From a virus, in IMG/VR virus record IMGVR_UViG_3300037189_023253, positions 38,608-102,607 of that record: a stretch of DNA of 64,000 bases. One strand, given 5' to 3'. This document shows positions 24,427 to 32,168 of this stretch, one piece after another; positions within the stretch are counted from its first letter, which is position 1; every line of letters starts with the position of its first letter. Made by a program: the position numbers and the translations under genes. The notes beneath the pieces were generated by a model, which had not been told where the DNA came from, did not search any database, and worked only from the letters and a program-made list of their open reading frames with translations.

Positions 24427-24509
24427 ATGCGTTGGGCATGCGCGGTAAGTTTCGAGAAGATCCGCATCTCAAGCAAGAATTCTTCAACATCGTTGCTAGA
24501 ATGAAGTGA
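24423..24509 (+). pseudogene. folE: displaced duplicate of the folE 3' end
   Basis: 28 codons read MRGKFREDPHLKQEFFNIV and two further matching residues. They match the intact FolE C-terminus (MRG-FREDP-LKQEFFNIV) at nearly every position, while the DNA differs at many third positions. It starts with ATG overlapping the endonuclease stop. The simplest reading is that the endonuclease cassette entered folE carrying its own recoded tail and left the original tail behind. Whether the 28-residue peptide is made is unknown. Confidence 0.82.
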
Positions 24510-24516
24510 TGACTCT

Positions 24517-24969
24517 ATGACCAAAGGAATTGGCTACCAAGAATATCGCAGCAATCGTATCATCAACGAAGGGCTGCGATCCGGGGATATAGAAAAACCT
24601 GGCAAGGAAAGATATCTTCTTTACTTTGGAAGAGCGCATGTTGTCGATCACGAAAGTAACAAAGAAGCACGTGGACCTCTCAAGATAGGTCGAGGTAAGT
24701 TTGCAACAGCGCTGATGCGGGGACGAAACCAACCTGGCATAGATTTTAGAATTTATGCTGAGATCATACTTGATACCAATGATGCTACATCTGACGCTGA
24801 GGAAATATCAAAAAATCTTCTCAGTAAATCTAGGATGGCGATGAATCAGAATCAACAAGAATGCTATGCTATCGAAGACCACGAGTTGATCAAAACAGTT
24901 GACATGGTTGCTGATCAAATAAGAAACAACACTGCTCACAAAATACACGAATTGAATATTTTCATTTGA
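24517..24969 (+). CDS. T5orf172/GIY-YIG-like phage protein
   Basis: The 150-residue protein has RYLLYFGRAHVVD near residue 32 and GPLKIGRGKFATALMRGRNQ near 53-72, followed by an IYAEIILD strand and an acidic helix. The K-I-G-R-x7-R order is like the T5orf172 branch of the GIY-YIG superfamily. The similarity is partial, so nuclease activity is uncertain. It lies between the folE remnant and queD with no mobile-element features, and could instead be a resident gene of the operon. Confidence 0.45.
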   Translation: MTKGIGYQEYRSNRIINEGLRSGDIEKPGKERYLLYFGRAHVVDHESNKEARGPLKIGRGKFATALMRGRNQPGIDFRIYAEIILDTNDATSDAEEISKNLLSKSRMAMNQNQQECYAIEDHELIKTVDMVADQIRNNTAHKIHELNIFI

Positions 24970-25069
24970 CGGAGGTTCCGTAAATACTATCCAAGTGGAC
25001 TATGGACTGTCTCAACCCACTTTAAACATTCTGCACAGTCATCAAACATCGCTCAACAGGAGACAAGAG

Positions 25070-25237
25070 ATGACACGAGTAATTAAGATACCAATTGTCA
25101 ATGATGCTGGTAAGCAGGCCAATATCGTTTTCCAGCAAAATGGAGACCAGTCATGGACTTCTATCGTATCCAATAGTATGATGCAAGATCTGTTTACATT
25201 TGGATATCTGCAAGGAAATCTTAACAATGACAACTGA
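25070..25237 (+). CDS. small phage protein overlapping queD start
   Basis: A 55-residue protein from ATG 25070 with AGGAG at 25058-25062 and a CGTAAATA box at 24979. It overlaps the queD start by 11 bases. Contents: KIPIVNDAGKQANIVFQQNG then a helical end. No family recognised; its strong ribosome site suggests it drives coupled queD translation. Confidence 0.6.
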   Translation: MTRVIKIPIVNDAGKQANIVFQQNGDQSWTSIVSNSMMQDLFTFGYLQGNLNNDN

Positions 25238-25730
25238 ACCAACCACATACAAATACGTTTCGACTAAAGAATATCACAATTCGTTCCCCTGTGCATATCG
25301 GCAATGGCGTGCCGACAGTCATTGCAATATGATTCACGGTTATGCATTTTCGATGAAGTTTTATTTTGGCACCAATGATCTAGATGTTAGAAACTGGGTA
25401 GCAGATTATGGCGGACTCAAGGAACTCAAGAAGATCCTTGAGGATCAATTTGACCATACTCTACTGGTATCCGCCGACGATCCGGAACTTGAAACGTTCA
25501 AGATGCTGGAAAGAAAAAAGATGGCTAAGCTGACGATTCTACCTCGTCTAGGCTGCGAAGGCCTGGCAGATATGCTTTATAAGTATGTCAATGGTGTTTA
25601 TGTACCGGAAATATGGGGTCCAGGCGAAGCTGCACGACTTTGGTGCTTCCGCGTTGAAGTACGAGAAACCGTGTCAAACATGGCGTATCGCGAAGGACAT
25701 CGCGAATGGAACGAGGATTTATTTTCATGA
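25227..25730 (+). CDS. queD: QueD, 6-carboxytetrahydropterin synthase
   Basis: The 167-residue protein has the pterin-synthase motif with catalytic C33 in SHCNMIHGYAF. Zinc ligands H32 or a nearby histidine and H37 are present, but the second histidine of the usual HGH is tyrosine 39. The DYGGLKELKK near residue 74 and DHTLL near 89 fit the family's D-F-x-x-L-K and D-H motifs. It makes 6-carboxytetrahydropterin from FolE product. The start ATG 25227 lies inside the upstream small gene. The Tyr variant may shift metal binding or simply mark the phage clade. Confidence 0.83.
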   Translation: MTTEPTTYKYVSTKEYHNSFPCAYRQWRADSHCNMIHGYAFSMKFYFGTNDLDVRNWVADYGGLKELKKILEDQFDHTLLVSADDPELETFKMLERKKMAKLTILPRLGCEGLADMLYKYVNGVYVPEIWGPGEAARLWCFRVEVRETVSNMAYREGHREWNEDLFS

Positions 25731-25897
25731 ACATTGAACCAAAAACCTATACCGCAAAGGTAGCCGAAGAAGATGGTGAGATCATCCTTGTTTTTGATCC
25801 GACGATGCTAAATGATCTTGGATGGACCGAAGGTGATGAAATCACCTGGGAAATACGAGATGATGCGGTGGTTGCACGCAAGGTCAATGACCACTAA
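25727..25897 (+). CDS. AbrB/SpoVT-like small protein
   Basis: A 56-residue protein overlapping the queD stop by four bases (ATGA). The LGWTEGDEITWEIRDDAVVARK segment (read in parts) fits a swapped-hairpin AbrB/MazE-type DNA-binding fold. It could be a small transcription regulator of the operon or an antitoxin-like remnant; no toxin gene is next to it. Confidence 0.55.
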   Translation: MNIEPKTYTAKVAEEDGEIILVFDPTMLNDLGWTEGDEITWEIRDDAVVARKVNDH

Positions 25898-26135
25898 GTG
25901 GATCTATGAAAGTCCCGACGGCGGTAAAACCATTTATCGCCGTCCTTTTGGCAAGCATGATCAAGATAGGCAAATACAGGTTGCACCAGATGTTTGGTTC
26001 TCCCTGGATCAACTACGAGAACTTGGGAAGCATGCATATCAACAACAGTGCCTTCGGTATGAATACCCTACTTTAGCCCAGCTTTGGGAAGAATACCATA
26101 CCATGCTGAAAATTGTTTCAAATCACGGAGAATAA
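25887..26135 (+). CDS. small conserved phage protein
   Basis: An 82-residue protein starting MTTKWIYESPDGGKTIYRRPFG at ATG 25887, overlapping the previous gene by 11 bases. Proteins with this opening seem common in T4-like aquatic phages. It is a mix of a beta-hairpin N-terminus and a helical C-terminus. Function unknown. Confidence 0.65.
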   Translation: MTTKWIYESPDGGKTIYRRPFGKHDQDRQIQVAPDVWFSLDQLRELGKHAYQQQCLRYEYPTLAQLWEEYHTMLKIVSNHGE

Positions 26136-26136
26136 A

Positions 26137-26496
26137 ATGTCCACGACCAGTCAAGGATCGGTATCAGTTCATACCAATCCATCTGCGTTTACCCTAAAGG
26201 CAGCCGGCGGCAGGCCTCTGCTAGAGATCACGTTTGATGGTGAGATCGCATGGCATGGCCCTCCAAGCCGAGGTTCTAGAGCATTAATTAGGTCATTTAG
26301 CTCAATATTAGATCTTGATACCATTGGAAATGCTGCTGCGGAGCGCATCTATCGGCGCGCAATGGAGAAGTGCTTGAAGATGGCAAAAATCATGGACAGC
26401 GACGAGTTTATTGACCGCCTCGACCAGGAGCTGCAAACTAGGATCAGCAAAGCCGTTCTGATGGAACTTAGGAGTGATAATGACAGGCTCGAATGA
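26137..26496 (+). CDS. phage protein of unknown function
   Basis: A 119-residue protein with ATG 26137 preceded by CGGAG. An N-terminal beta-rich part (LLEITFDGEIAWHGP near residue 36) leads to a helical C-terminus with many charged residues. It overlaps the next gene by 17 bases. No family recognised. Confidence 0.6.
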   Translation: MSTTSQGSVSVHTNPSAFTLKAAGGRPLLEITFDGEIAWHGPPSRGSRALIRSFSSILDLDTIGNAAAERIYRRAMEKCLKMAKIMDSDEFIDRLDQELQTRISKAVLMELRSDNDRLE

Positions 26497-26764
26497 TTTT
26501 GGTAGCGACGTGTTGTTACTTGATTGGCACAAGCTAACACCCGATGAAATAAACGAAAGAATAGATTGGTTACGGCACTCGTTAGATGCCGGTACGGATT
26601 GGGGTTATTGTGAGGAATTACTCACATGCGCGTTAAAAACAACCGCAGCATCAATGCTATACAAGCTGCGGTGGTTTGAATCCGAAGGACAGAAATTAAT
26701 AGACCGTCCGGCAATGATGTTGTCGACCAGAGCGGGAATAGCAAGCATGTTTGGAGATGAATGA
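26480..26764 (+). CDS. phage protein of unknown function
   Basis: A 94-residue protein; ATG 26480 chosen because GGAG lies 5 bases upstream, rather than GTG 26474. It contains WHKLTPDEINERIDWLRHSL near residues 16-35 and is mostly helical. It lies three bases before queE, in the deazaguanine operon. Unknown function. Confidence 0.6.
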   Translation: MTGSNDFGSDVLLLDWHKLTPDEINERIDWLRHSLDAGTDWGYCEELLTCALKTTAASMLYKLRWFESEGQKLIDRPAMMLSTRAGIASMFGDE

Positions 26765-26767
26765 TAG

Positions 26768-27595
26768 ATGTTTGGTAAAAATGAAATAGTCTCGCCCACG
26801 TTTTTCAAGAACATGGCCGAGAATGAACTGATGGTAACGTCAGTATTTGCAACCCTGCAAGGCGAGGGGCCGTTCAGCGGCGAGCCGGCGGTGTTTGTTC
26901 GTTTTAGCAAGTGCAATCGTGCTTGCACGTTCTGCGACACTTGGTTCGATAGCGGCGACGTGTTGACCTTTGACCAGGTGCTGGCCAAGATCCACGGTGC
27001 GGTGGACAAGGAAGTGGCAAGCAACGGGATCGTGCGTGAAAGCTTCATGGATCGGTTGCTGATCGTGGTCTCCGGCGGAGAGCCCATGCTGCAAAAGAAT
27101 CTAACCAGTTTCCTAGAATTCCTGCACGCACAGGGTTTCCGCACACAGATCGAAAGCAATGGCGACTTCCTTCGTCCGTTGCCCGCAGAAACCACCCTGG
27201 TGGTGAGTCCAAAGGCCAACGAAACCACCAATCGCTATGGTGACATCCGACCCGACGTGTTTGCACGGGCAAACGTGCTGAAGTTCGTGGTGAGCTCAGA
27301 CGCTGCTAGCAATCATCACGATGTTCCGGAGTTTGCGTATGAATTCCGTCGGCAAAAGGGTCCACGCAGCGTTTACGTGAGTCCCATGAACATCTACAAC
27401 CGTGCGCCGGAAAAGGTGGGCAACAACGCCAGCTTGGAGATGCGCAGCGAGGTTGATGAAAGAATTTCATTCTGGACACCGGGTCTCTTGGATCAAAGTA
27501 GCAATCAGGGCAATCATGAATATGCAGCACTGCTGGCCATGAGACATGGGTTCACTTTGCAGTTGCAACAGCACATCTATGCATCACTTCCTTAA
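26768..27595 (+). CDS. queE: QueE, 7-carboxy-7-deazaguanine synthase (radical SAM)
   Basis: The 275-residue protein has the QueE arrangement: FATLQGEGPFSG near residues 27-38, the radical-SAM cluster motif with C49, C53 and C56 in CNRACTFCDTW, the SAM-binding VVSGGEPMLQ near 98, and a late SPMN segment. It converts the QueD product to 7-carboxy-7-deazaguanine (CDG). With FolE and QueD, this gives a complete route from GTP to CDG in the window. Its G+C content is higher than neighbours, hinting at separate acquisition. Confidence 0.92.
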   Translation: MFGKNEIVSPTFFKNMAENELMVTSVFATLQGEGPFSGEPAVFVRFSKCNRACTFCDTWFDSGDVLTFDQVLAKIHGAVDKEVASNGIVRESFMDRLLIVVSGGEPMLQKNLTSFLEFLHAQGFRTQIESNGDFLRPLPAETTLVVSPKANETTNRYGDIRPDVFARANVLKFVVSSDAASNHHDVPEFAYEFRRQKGPRSVYVSPMNIYNRAPEKVGNNASLEMRSEVDERISFWTPGLLDQSSNQGNHEYAALLAMRHGFTLQLQQHIYASLP

Positions 27596-27606
27596 GGAGA
27601 CACATA

Positions 27607-27789
27607 ATGACAAAACAAGAAATCGCAGAATTGGCTGATGTGGCTATCAAACACAGTTTGTTCGAGCCGTTGGAGCCGGCAATAGTTGTGGAATCTCAAG
27701 GGGAGCCCAGACAGGTGGTTATACCACATGCATTCATATACAAGTTTGCAGAGCTACTCTTGGAAACTACCAATAAGGAAAAGAAATGA
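27607..27789 (+). CDS. small phage protein
   Basis: A 60-residue protein with AAGGAG before ATG 27607 and an ATGA overlap with the next gene. Helical ends flank a short beta segment (AIVVESQG near residue 26). No family recognised. Confidence 0.6.
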   Translation: MTKQEIAELADVAIKHSLFEPLEPAIVVESQGEPRQVVIPHAFIYKFAELLLETTNKEKK

Positions 27790-28376
27790 AGAAACCATTG
27801 ATACCATTTGGATGGATGCCAGGACACTGGGGTCTCAAAGGCACGACTAGAGAGATCGCCAAGGCTGAATACGAGCTGACCGGCATCGATCTTGAACTTG
27901 CGCTAGCCGAAATACGCATCCCAGATGCGATCGATCGAGAACGAGAAAAGCTCGCGATCCTACGCAGTTATGGTCGCATCACCCTGGAAGAGTTTGCTCG
28001 CAAGATAATCGACTTAGCGCCAATTGATGATAATCAACGAAAGCTCGAGCATCTCGAACAGGACTTGAAATCTGGTAAGATCACGCAAGAGCAACATGAT
28101 CGGCGACGAGCTGACGTTGTCGGCGAACCCTGGGTTAGCATGCCAAGGATACATTGGAACCCGGCTGGCAAGGCTCGCGCGTATTTTGAGCTTGAATACA
28201 ACGATCATTTCCTCAAGCAGCTACGTGACAACGGTTACGAAGGTGACGATGCAGCCGTGGTTAATCAATGGATGAACGAAATATGCGAATCCGTTATAAC
28301 CGAATCATATGGAAACGAGGAGTCATTTGTTTCGTCTGCTCGCCGGTCCGGTGGACCAAACCCCGACGACGAGTGA
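27786..28376 (+). CDS. conserved phage protein, GWMPGHWGLKG type
   Basis: A 196-residue protein opening PLIPFGWMPGHWGLKGTTRE, a strikingly conserved start in T4-like aquatic phages as far as I recall. A helical middle (residues about 20-130) is followed by GKARAYFELEYNDHFLKQLRDNGY and an acidic end. It lies at the end of the queE operon and is followed by a small hairpin (28378-28397). Function unknown. Confidence 0.65.
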   Translation: MKKPLIPFGWMPGHWGLKGTTREIAKAEYELTGIDLELALAEIRIPDAIDREREKLAILRSYGRITLEEFARKIIDLAPIDDNQRKLEHLEQDLKSGKITQEQHDRRRADVVGEPWVSMPRIHWNPAGKARAYFELEYNDHFLKQLRDNGYEGDDAAVVNQWMNEICESVITESYGNEESFVSSARRSGGPNPDDE

Positions 28377-28394
28377 CCAAGTCCGTAAAAAGAC

Positions 28395-28423
28395 TTGATC
28401 ATTGACGACACCTGCTGTAAAGT
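28395..28423 (+). promoter_or_regulatory. sigma70-like promoter for the RNase H gene
   Basis: TTGATC (28395-28400), a 17-base spacer and TAAAGT (28418-28423). The -35 overlaps the 3' arm of a short hairpin CAAGTC/GACTTG (28378-28383, 28392-28397) that may terminate the previous operon. Confidence 0.5.
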
Positions 28424-28451
28424 CAGTTAGAACATTCAAAGGCAAAGATTA

Positions 28452-29447
28452 ATGCACACCTACCTGGTCATAGACTGTCAGAACCTTTTCATGCGGGTTC
28501 GGCACGGTGTTCGGGCCCCCGACACCGATCAACAGCTAGCCCTGGCGCTGCACATCATCATGAGCAGCATCAAGAAGGTGTGGAATCAGTTTGATGGTAG
28601 CCATACGGTTTTCTGTCTCGAAGGACGAAGCTGGCGTAAAAACGTCTATGCGCCGTACAAGGCAAACCGCAAGGTCACGGCAGCCAAGCGTACACCTCGA
28701 GAAGTTGAGGACGACAATACCTTCTTTGAAGTGATGGATCACTTCATCAAGTTCATCGGCACGCAGACCAACTGCACCGTGTTGCGCCATCCGGAAGCCG
28801 AGGCCGACGACATGGTTGCACGATGGATTGCGTTACATCCAAATGATCAACATGTTGTTATCAGCAGCGACAGTGATTTTCAGCAGCTGATTTCAAAAAA
28901 CGTCAAGATCTATAATGGCATCGCTGCGTTGCTTTACACAGATACCGGCATCTATGACAAGGACGGGCACATTGCTAAAAACAAGCATGGTAATGAGCTA
29001 CCGGTTCCGGATCCGGATTGGCTGCTGTTTGAAAAATGCCTGCGCGGCGATGACGGTGATAACGTGATGAGCGCATTCCCTGGCGTTCGAACAAAGAAGC
29101 TACAGGAAGCGTATGCCGACCGTGCAACCAAGGGATTTGCATGGAACAACCTAATGCTGAGCAAATGGACCGACCACGAAGGTGTCGAGCACCGAGTTAA
29201 GGATGATTTCGAACGCAATCGACTGTTGATCGACCTAACCCAGCAGCCGGCTGATCTCATGGAAAAATTTGATGCATCCATAATCGAGTCCATCATCAAG
29301 GAACCTAGAAGGCAGGTTGGATTGGCCCTTATGCGATTCTGCAACACCCACGGGTTGGTGAAGATCGAAAAAAGCAGCGGAGAATTTAGCCCATGTCTCA
29401 GCACGACGTATCCAGGTAACCTAAACAAGGATCTTTCCGATAAATAA
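28452..29447 (+). CDS. rnh: RNase H / 5'-3' exonuclease (T4 Rnh, FEN-like)
   Basis: The 331-residue protein shows the FEN/PIN nuclease metal-site residues: D8 in VIDCQNL, an E-A-D-D motif in HPEAEADDMVARW near 115-127, and SSDSDFQQL near 142-150. A later RGDDGDNV near 197-204 marks the H3TH region. T4 Rnh removes Okazaki primers and trims flaps. The length and motif order match. It belongs with the polymerase and clamp functionally, although it is 13 kb away. Confidence 0.88.
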   Translation: MHTYLVIDCQNLFMRVRHGVRAPDTDQQLALALHIIMSSIKKVWNQFDGSHTVFCLEGRSWRKNVYAPYKANRKVTAAKRTPREVEDDNTFFEVMDHFIKFIGTQTNCTVLRHPEAEADDMVARWIALHPNDQHVVISSDSDFQQLISKNVKIYNGIAALLYTDTGIYDKDGHIAKNKHGNELPVPDPDWLLFEKCLRGDDGDNVMSAFPGVRTKKLQEAYADRATKGFAWNNLMLSKWTDHEGVEHRVKDDFERNRLLIDLTQQPADLMEKFDASIIESIIKEPRRQVGLALMRFCNTHGLVKIEKSSGEFSPCLSTTYPGNLNKDLSDK

Positions 29448-30008
29448 TTGGTGCTGGACCGAGAGCTTGATTCCGCTTTAACCGCAATCGAGGATTGCTA
29501 CAATCCCGAGATATACCACTATCAACATGGTAAACATCCAGGGCTAAAATGGTACATAAAGACCATTTTGCCCAGTCCTCGCATGTTAAATGACGATACT
29601 TGTGTGTTGTTTAACTTTTGGAAATCCGTCGAAGCTCGCCATATGAAGCATGTTTGCTTGACAAATGTTGCATACGGATGGTCAGGACAGCCAATACCAA
29701 ATTGGTGGACCATATGGCTTGATAGCAAGATTGACATTGTCTGGTCATGGAGCCGAGAACACGGATTCGACTACGAACTTGTAGATTACAACATCGGGCT
29801 TAACCTCAGCGGTAACAGCCTCGAATCCGCAATAGAAATCAACGATACTAGACACACCGGTTCTAGTGCGGTAAGCTATGAAAAATGCACAAACATAGCC
29901 AACTTCTTAAAAACCTACACAAGCGATCAGAGAAGCCGGCAGAAACGTTCACTGATGAAGGTCATCGAAAATGACGAAGTTTTCCCTAAAGCCGCTGACG
30001 GAAACTAG
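29448..30008 (+). CDS. unknown protein with non-ATG start
   Basis: A frame of 186 codons begins right after the RNase H stop with TTG (29448), then GTG (29451); the first ATG is residue 46. A GATAAATA box at 29439-29446 lies immediately before. The protein has several tryptophans (IPNWWTIWLDSK near residue 86) and mixed structure. Start choice is unresolved: TTG, GTG or an internal ATG. No family recognised. It overlaps the next gene by 38 bases. Confidence 0.6.
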   Translation: MVLDRELDSALTAIEDCYNPEIYHYQHGKHPGLKWYIKTILPSPRMLNDDTCVLFNFWKSVEARHMKHVCLTNVAYGWSGQPIPNWWTIWLDSKIDIVWSWSREHGFDYELVDYNIGLNLSGNSLESAIEINDTRHTGSSAVSYEKCTNIANFLKTYTSDQRSRQKRSLMKVIENDEVFPKAADGN

Positions 30009-30447
30009 CTGGATATTAATTTCAAACGGTAGCCGTGTTGGGCTTGTTAGCCAGCTAGATGAAAAACTCAAGGTCATCGGCCCAATCTCACCAGGAATCC
30101 ACGATGACATGCAGTCGCTAGCCACATCCCTGGGCGGAAAAATCACCATCGAGCAGCCAATCGAGCTTGCTCCGGAGAAAGAACAGGGGTCGGTGGGAGG
30201 CTATCCGATCAAGCACACCGAATGGTTTAACATCCTAGAGGACCCGGTGCCAAGCTACACGAGAACCTCTAAGAGCGAGAATCGATATGCAGCCGGTTAC
30301 TACGGACTTAGATTTCCAAACGGATGGACACAGAGTTTTTGTCCAAAATTGGTTACGTTAACCGAGTACGAATACATCGGACCATTTACGACCAAACTGG
30401 AAATGCAGCATCAGATCTCTTCCAGGAACAAGACGATCAATGTCTGA
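29971..30447 (+). CDS. conserved phage protein
   Basis: A 158-residue protein with ISNGSRVGLVSQLDEKLKVIG near residues 18-38 and a well-formed end containing NGWTQSFCPKLVTL. Strong beta-pattern alternation suggests a compact fold. Similar proteins seem conserved in T4-like aquatic phages. It overlaps the NADAR gene by 8 bases. Function unknown. Confidence 0.65.
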   Translation: MTKFSLKPLTETSWILISNGSRVGLVSQLDEKLKVIGPISPGIHDDMQSLATSLGGKITIEQPIELAPEKEQGSVGGYPIKHTEWFNILEDPVPSYTRTSKSENRYAAGYYGLRFPNGWTQSFCPKLVTLTEYEYIGPFTTKLEMQHQISSRNKTINV

Positions 30448-30967
30448 GATCAAGGAATTTTCTGGTATCTATCATTTCCTCAGCAATTTCCATCCGGCTG
30501 CTGTTAGCTTCGAGGGTCAGATTTATCCAAGTGTTGAGCATGCTTACCAGGCAGCTAAAACATTAGATCCTGAAGAGCGAGAGATCATTCGTGGTTCTAC
30601 AACGCCGGGCATGGCCAAGAAGCTGGGCAAGCATGTTACGCTAAGATCCGGCTGGATATCAGAGGATGTGCGGGACCGTGTCATGGCAGAATTGGTTTGG
30701 AAGAAATTCTCCACGCATCCAAGGTTGGCACAGAAATTGTTAGATACCGGCGATGCTAACTTGGTCGAAGGCAATATCTGGGGCGACACATATTGGGGTG
30801 TGTGCCGTGGCATGGGCGAAAACATGCTCGGTGAAATATTAATGCAAGTTAGGCAACATCTGAGGAGGATGCATGAGCACGGCACCATTGGAAACCTTTA
30901 TCAAAAAGTATCAAACGGCCAGGAATTACAACAGCAAGGAAATACGATTAACCATGTTGGAAGCTGA
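30440..30967 (+). CDS. NADAR-family N-glycosidase (YbiA-like)
   Basis: The 175-residue protein matches NADAR in order: FSGIYHFLSNFHPAAV (residues 6-21), YPSVEHAYQAAKT (about 30-42), a central WKKF segment and NIWGDTYWG near 112-120. Bacterial YbiA cleaves an N-glycosidic bond in riboflavin intermediates. Other NADAR proteins remove ADP-ribose from guanine in DNA, and act against DarT-type toxins. A phage copy might reverse host ADP-ribosylation or save NAD. The last 30 codons overlap the next gene and are probably not part of the domain. Confidence 0.8.
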   Translation: MSEIKEFSGIYHFLSNFHPAAVSFEGQIYPSVEHAYQAAKTLDPEEREIIRGSTTPGMAKKLGKHVTLRSGWISEDVRDRVMAELVWKKFSTHPRLAQKLLDTGDANLVEGNIWGDTYWGVCRGMGENMLGEILMQVRQHLRRMHEHGTIGNLYQKVSNGQELQQQGNTINHVGS

Positions 30968-31097
30968 AGAGCTCAGCACAGCAATCGCGCTGCTGTTGAC
31001 CAGCACGGTTGGTCTACACGAACGTATAATATCCCTGCAAGATCAGCTATTGGCTGATCGCAACGACGTGGAGGTTACCGGTGGAAGTTTCACTTGA
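30873..31097 (+). CDS. small helical phage protein
   Basis: A 74-residue protein with GAGGAGG immediately before ATG 30873, one of the best ribosome sites here. It overlaps the NADAR 3' end by 95 bases. It has helical, coiled-coil-like content (EAEELSTAIALLLTST near residue 30). No family recognised. Confidence 0.6.
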   Translation: MSTAPLETFIKKYQTARNYNSKEIRLTMLEAEELSTAIALLLTSTVGLHERIISLQDQLLADRNDVEVTGGSFT

Positions 31098-31121
31098 CGA
31101 CCAATCTGCTTGTCATATCAT
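31094..31121 (+). promoter_or_regulatory. possible sigma70-like promoter
   Basis: TTGACG (31094-31099), a 16-base spacer and TATCAT (31116-31121) lie just before ATG 31128. Transcripts would start at or inside the start codon, so use for this gene is doubtful. Confidence 0.3.
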
Positions 31122-31127
31122 GGCGCT

Positions 31128-31775
31128 ATGACAGACAGAGTTTTAAAACCGATCGCTGATAAAGAGATTAAAGCAATCGCACAGATAGTCGGAGGATTGG
31201 ATCTTAACAACGGTCCATGGATCGCCGGTGGATGTGCTCGCAGATTATGGTACGGATTGACGTGGAAATACCACGATGTGGACGTCTTTTTCCCAACTCA
31301 ATCCTCATTTGATGCTGCATGCTTGAGACTCAACAATCATATAACCAAGATTGAACCTCACGGTAGCAACGAGCTTAGGCTCGAAGCCAGCCAGAGGGAA
31401 AATCCCTATGTAACCGAACATGCGCGCACCTATCAGATACAAATCGGCCGAGTTTCTCCTAACATAGCAACGGTACAAGCCGTTTGCAAAACCTGGCACG
31501 GATCGATGGATGCGATCTTTAACAAGTTTGACATGACCGTTTGTAAATTTGCAACGGATGGTACAACGCTTGTGGCCGCGCAGGATGCCATAAGAGATTG
31601 CGATGCTAACATCCTGCGCTCGAATCGAGAACTGGATCGATCTCCTGGTGCAAGCAGGATCGTAAAATACTCCATATACGGCTTTGAACCAACCAAGGAT
31701 ATCATGATCAATCTACTAGAATCACATCGCAATGGGTCGTTAATTGGGGAACTGATGCAAAATGACGACTACTGA
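31128..31775 (+). CDS. nucleotidyltransferase-fold protein
   Basis: The 215-residue protein has IAGGCARRLWYG near residues 31-42 followed by HDVDVFFPT near 48-56. This GG...D-x-D order is that of the polymerase-beta-like nucleotidyltransferase fold. The third carboxylate could be in FDMTVCKF near 136. The substrate is unknown; tRNA, protein or small-molecule nucleotidylation are all known in the superfamily. ATG 31128 is preferred over an upstream TTG. It overlaps the next gene by 14 bases. Confidence 0.5.
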   Translation: MTDRVLKPIADKEIKAIAQIVGGLDLNNGPWIAGGCARRLWYGLTWKYHDVDVFFPTQSSFDAACLRLNNHITKIEPHGSNELRLEASQRENPYVTEHARTYQIQIGRVSPNIATVQAVCKTWHGSMDAIFNKFDMTVCKFATDGTTLVAAQDAIRDCDANILRSNRELDRSPGASRIVKYSIYGFEPTKDIMINLLESHRNGSLIGELMQNDDY

Positions 31776-32133
31776 GATCGATCCGCAAATGGAAGACGCT
31801 AGACTATTTTCAAAGCTCAGTGAGCGTGTATATCACTTCGAATCCAACGGTCGGCGATACACCAGCTTTTCTGATCTCATAGTACCATATAACATTGGCG
31901 CGGTTCTCATCGTCTGGGCATTGACCAAATCCGTCATATACCATCGCTTGATGGAAGATCATCTTGATCGAGAGTTGATCATGTCATTGAATCCAGATAG
32001 CTTGGAAATTAGGAAGCCTGATTTGAAAATACCGTATTTCATGTTCAAAAAGATGACTACCATCATGGAAACCTGGGAACCCAGCAACTTCGACGACGTG
32101 GTTCCGATGTTCGAGGACACCGTGGCCGCCTAA
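31762..32133 (+). CDS. phage protein of unknown function
   Basis: A 123-residue acidic protein, ATG 31762 inside the previous gene. A hydrophobic stretch (IGAVLIVWALTKSVIYHRLM, residues about 45-64) could be a membrane or buried helix. The C-terminus is acidic. No family recognised. Confidence 0.6.
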   Translation: MTTTEIDPQMEDARLFSKLSERVYHFESNGRRYTSFSDLIVPYNIGAVLIVWALTKSVIYHRLMEDHLDRELIMSLNPDSLEIRKPDLKIPYFMFKKMTTIMETWEPSNFDDVVPMFEDTVAA

Positions 32134-32146
32134 ATCGGGCCCTCCT

Positions 32147-32154
32147 GATAAATA
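32147..32154 (+). promoter_or_regulatory. late-type box GATAAATA
   Basis: GATAAATA lies 14 bases before ATG 32169 (2 before the alternative ATG 32157), with GGAGG at 32159-32163. Confidence 0.5.
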
Positions 32155-32168
32155 TCATGGAGGACACG

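Noticed and set aside
23449-24509. A self-splicing intron in folE joining the first part to the second tail
   Set aside because: The first folE copy is complete with its own stop; a splice is not needed and the two tails are redundant, so tail replacement fits better.
26605-27231. A 208-codon minus-strand frame opposite queE
   Set aside because: It lies fully within the strongly supported QueE gene, has no protein-like motifs and no ribosome site; a shadow frame.
20164-28376. A QueC (preQ0 synthase) gene in the deazaguanine region
   Set aside because: No protein here carries the expected SGGxDS ATP-pyrophosphatase motif, so it is reported as absent from the window.
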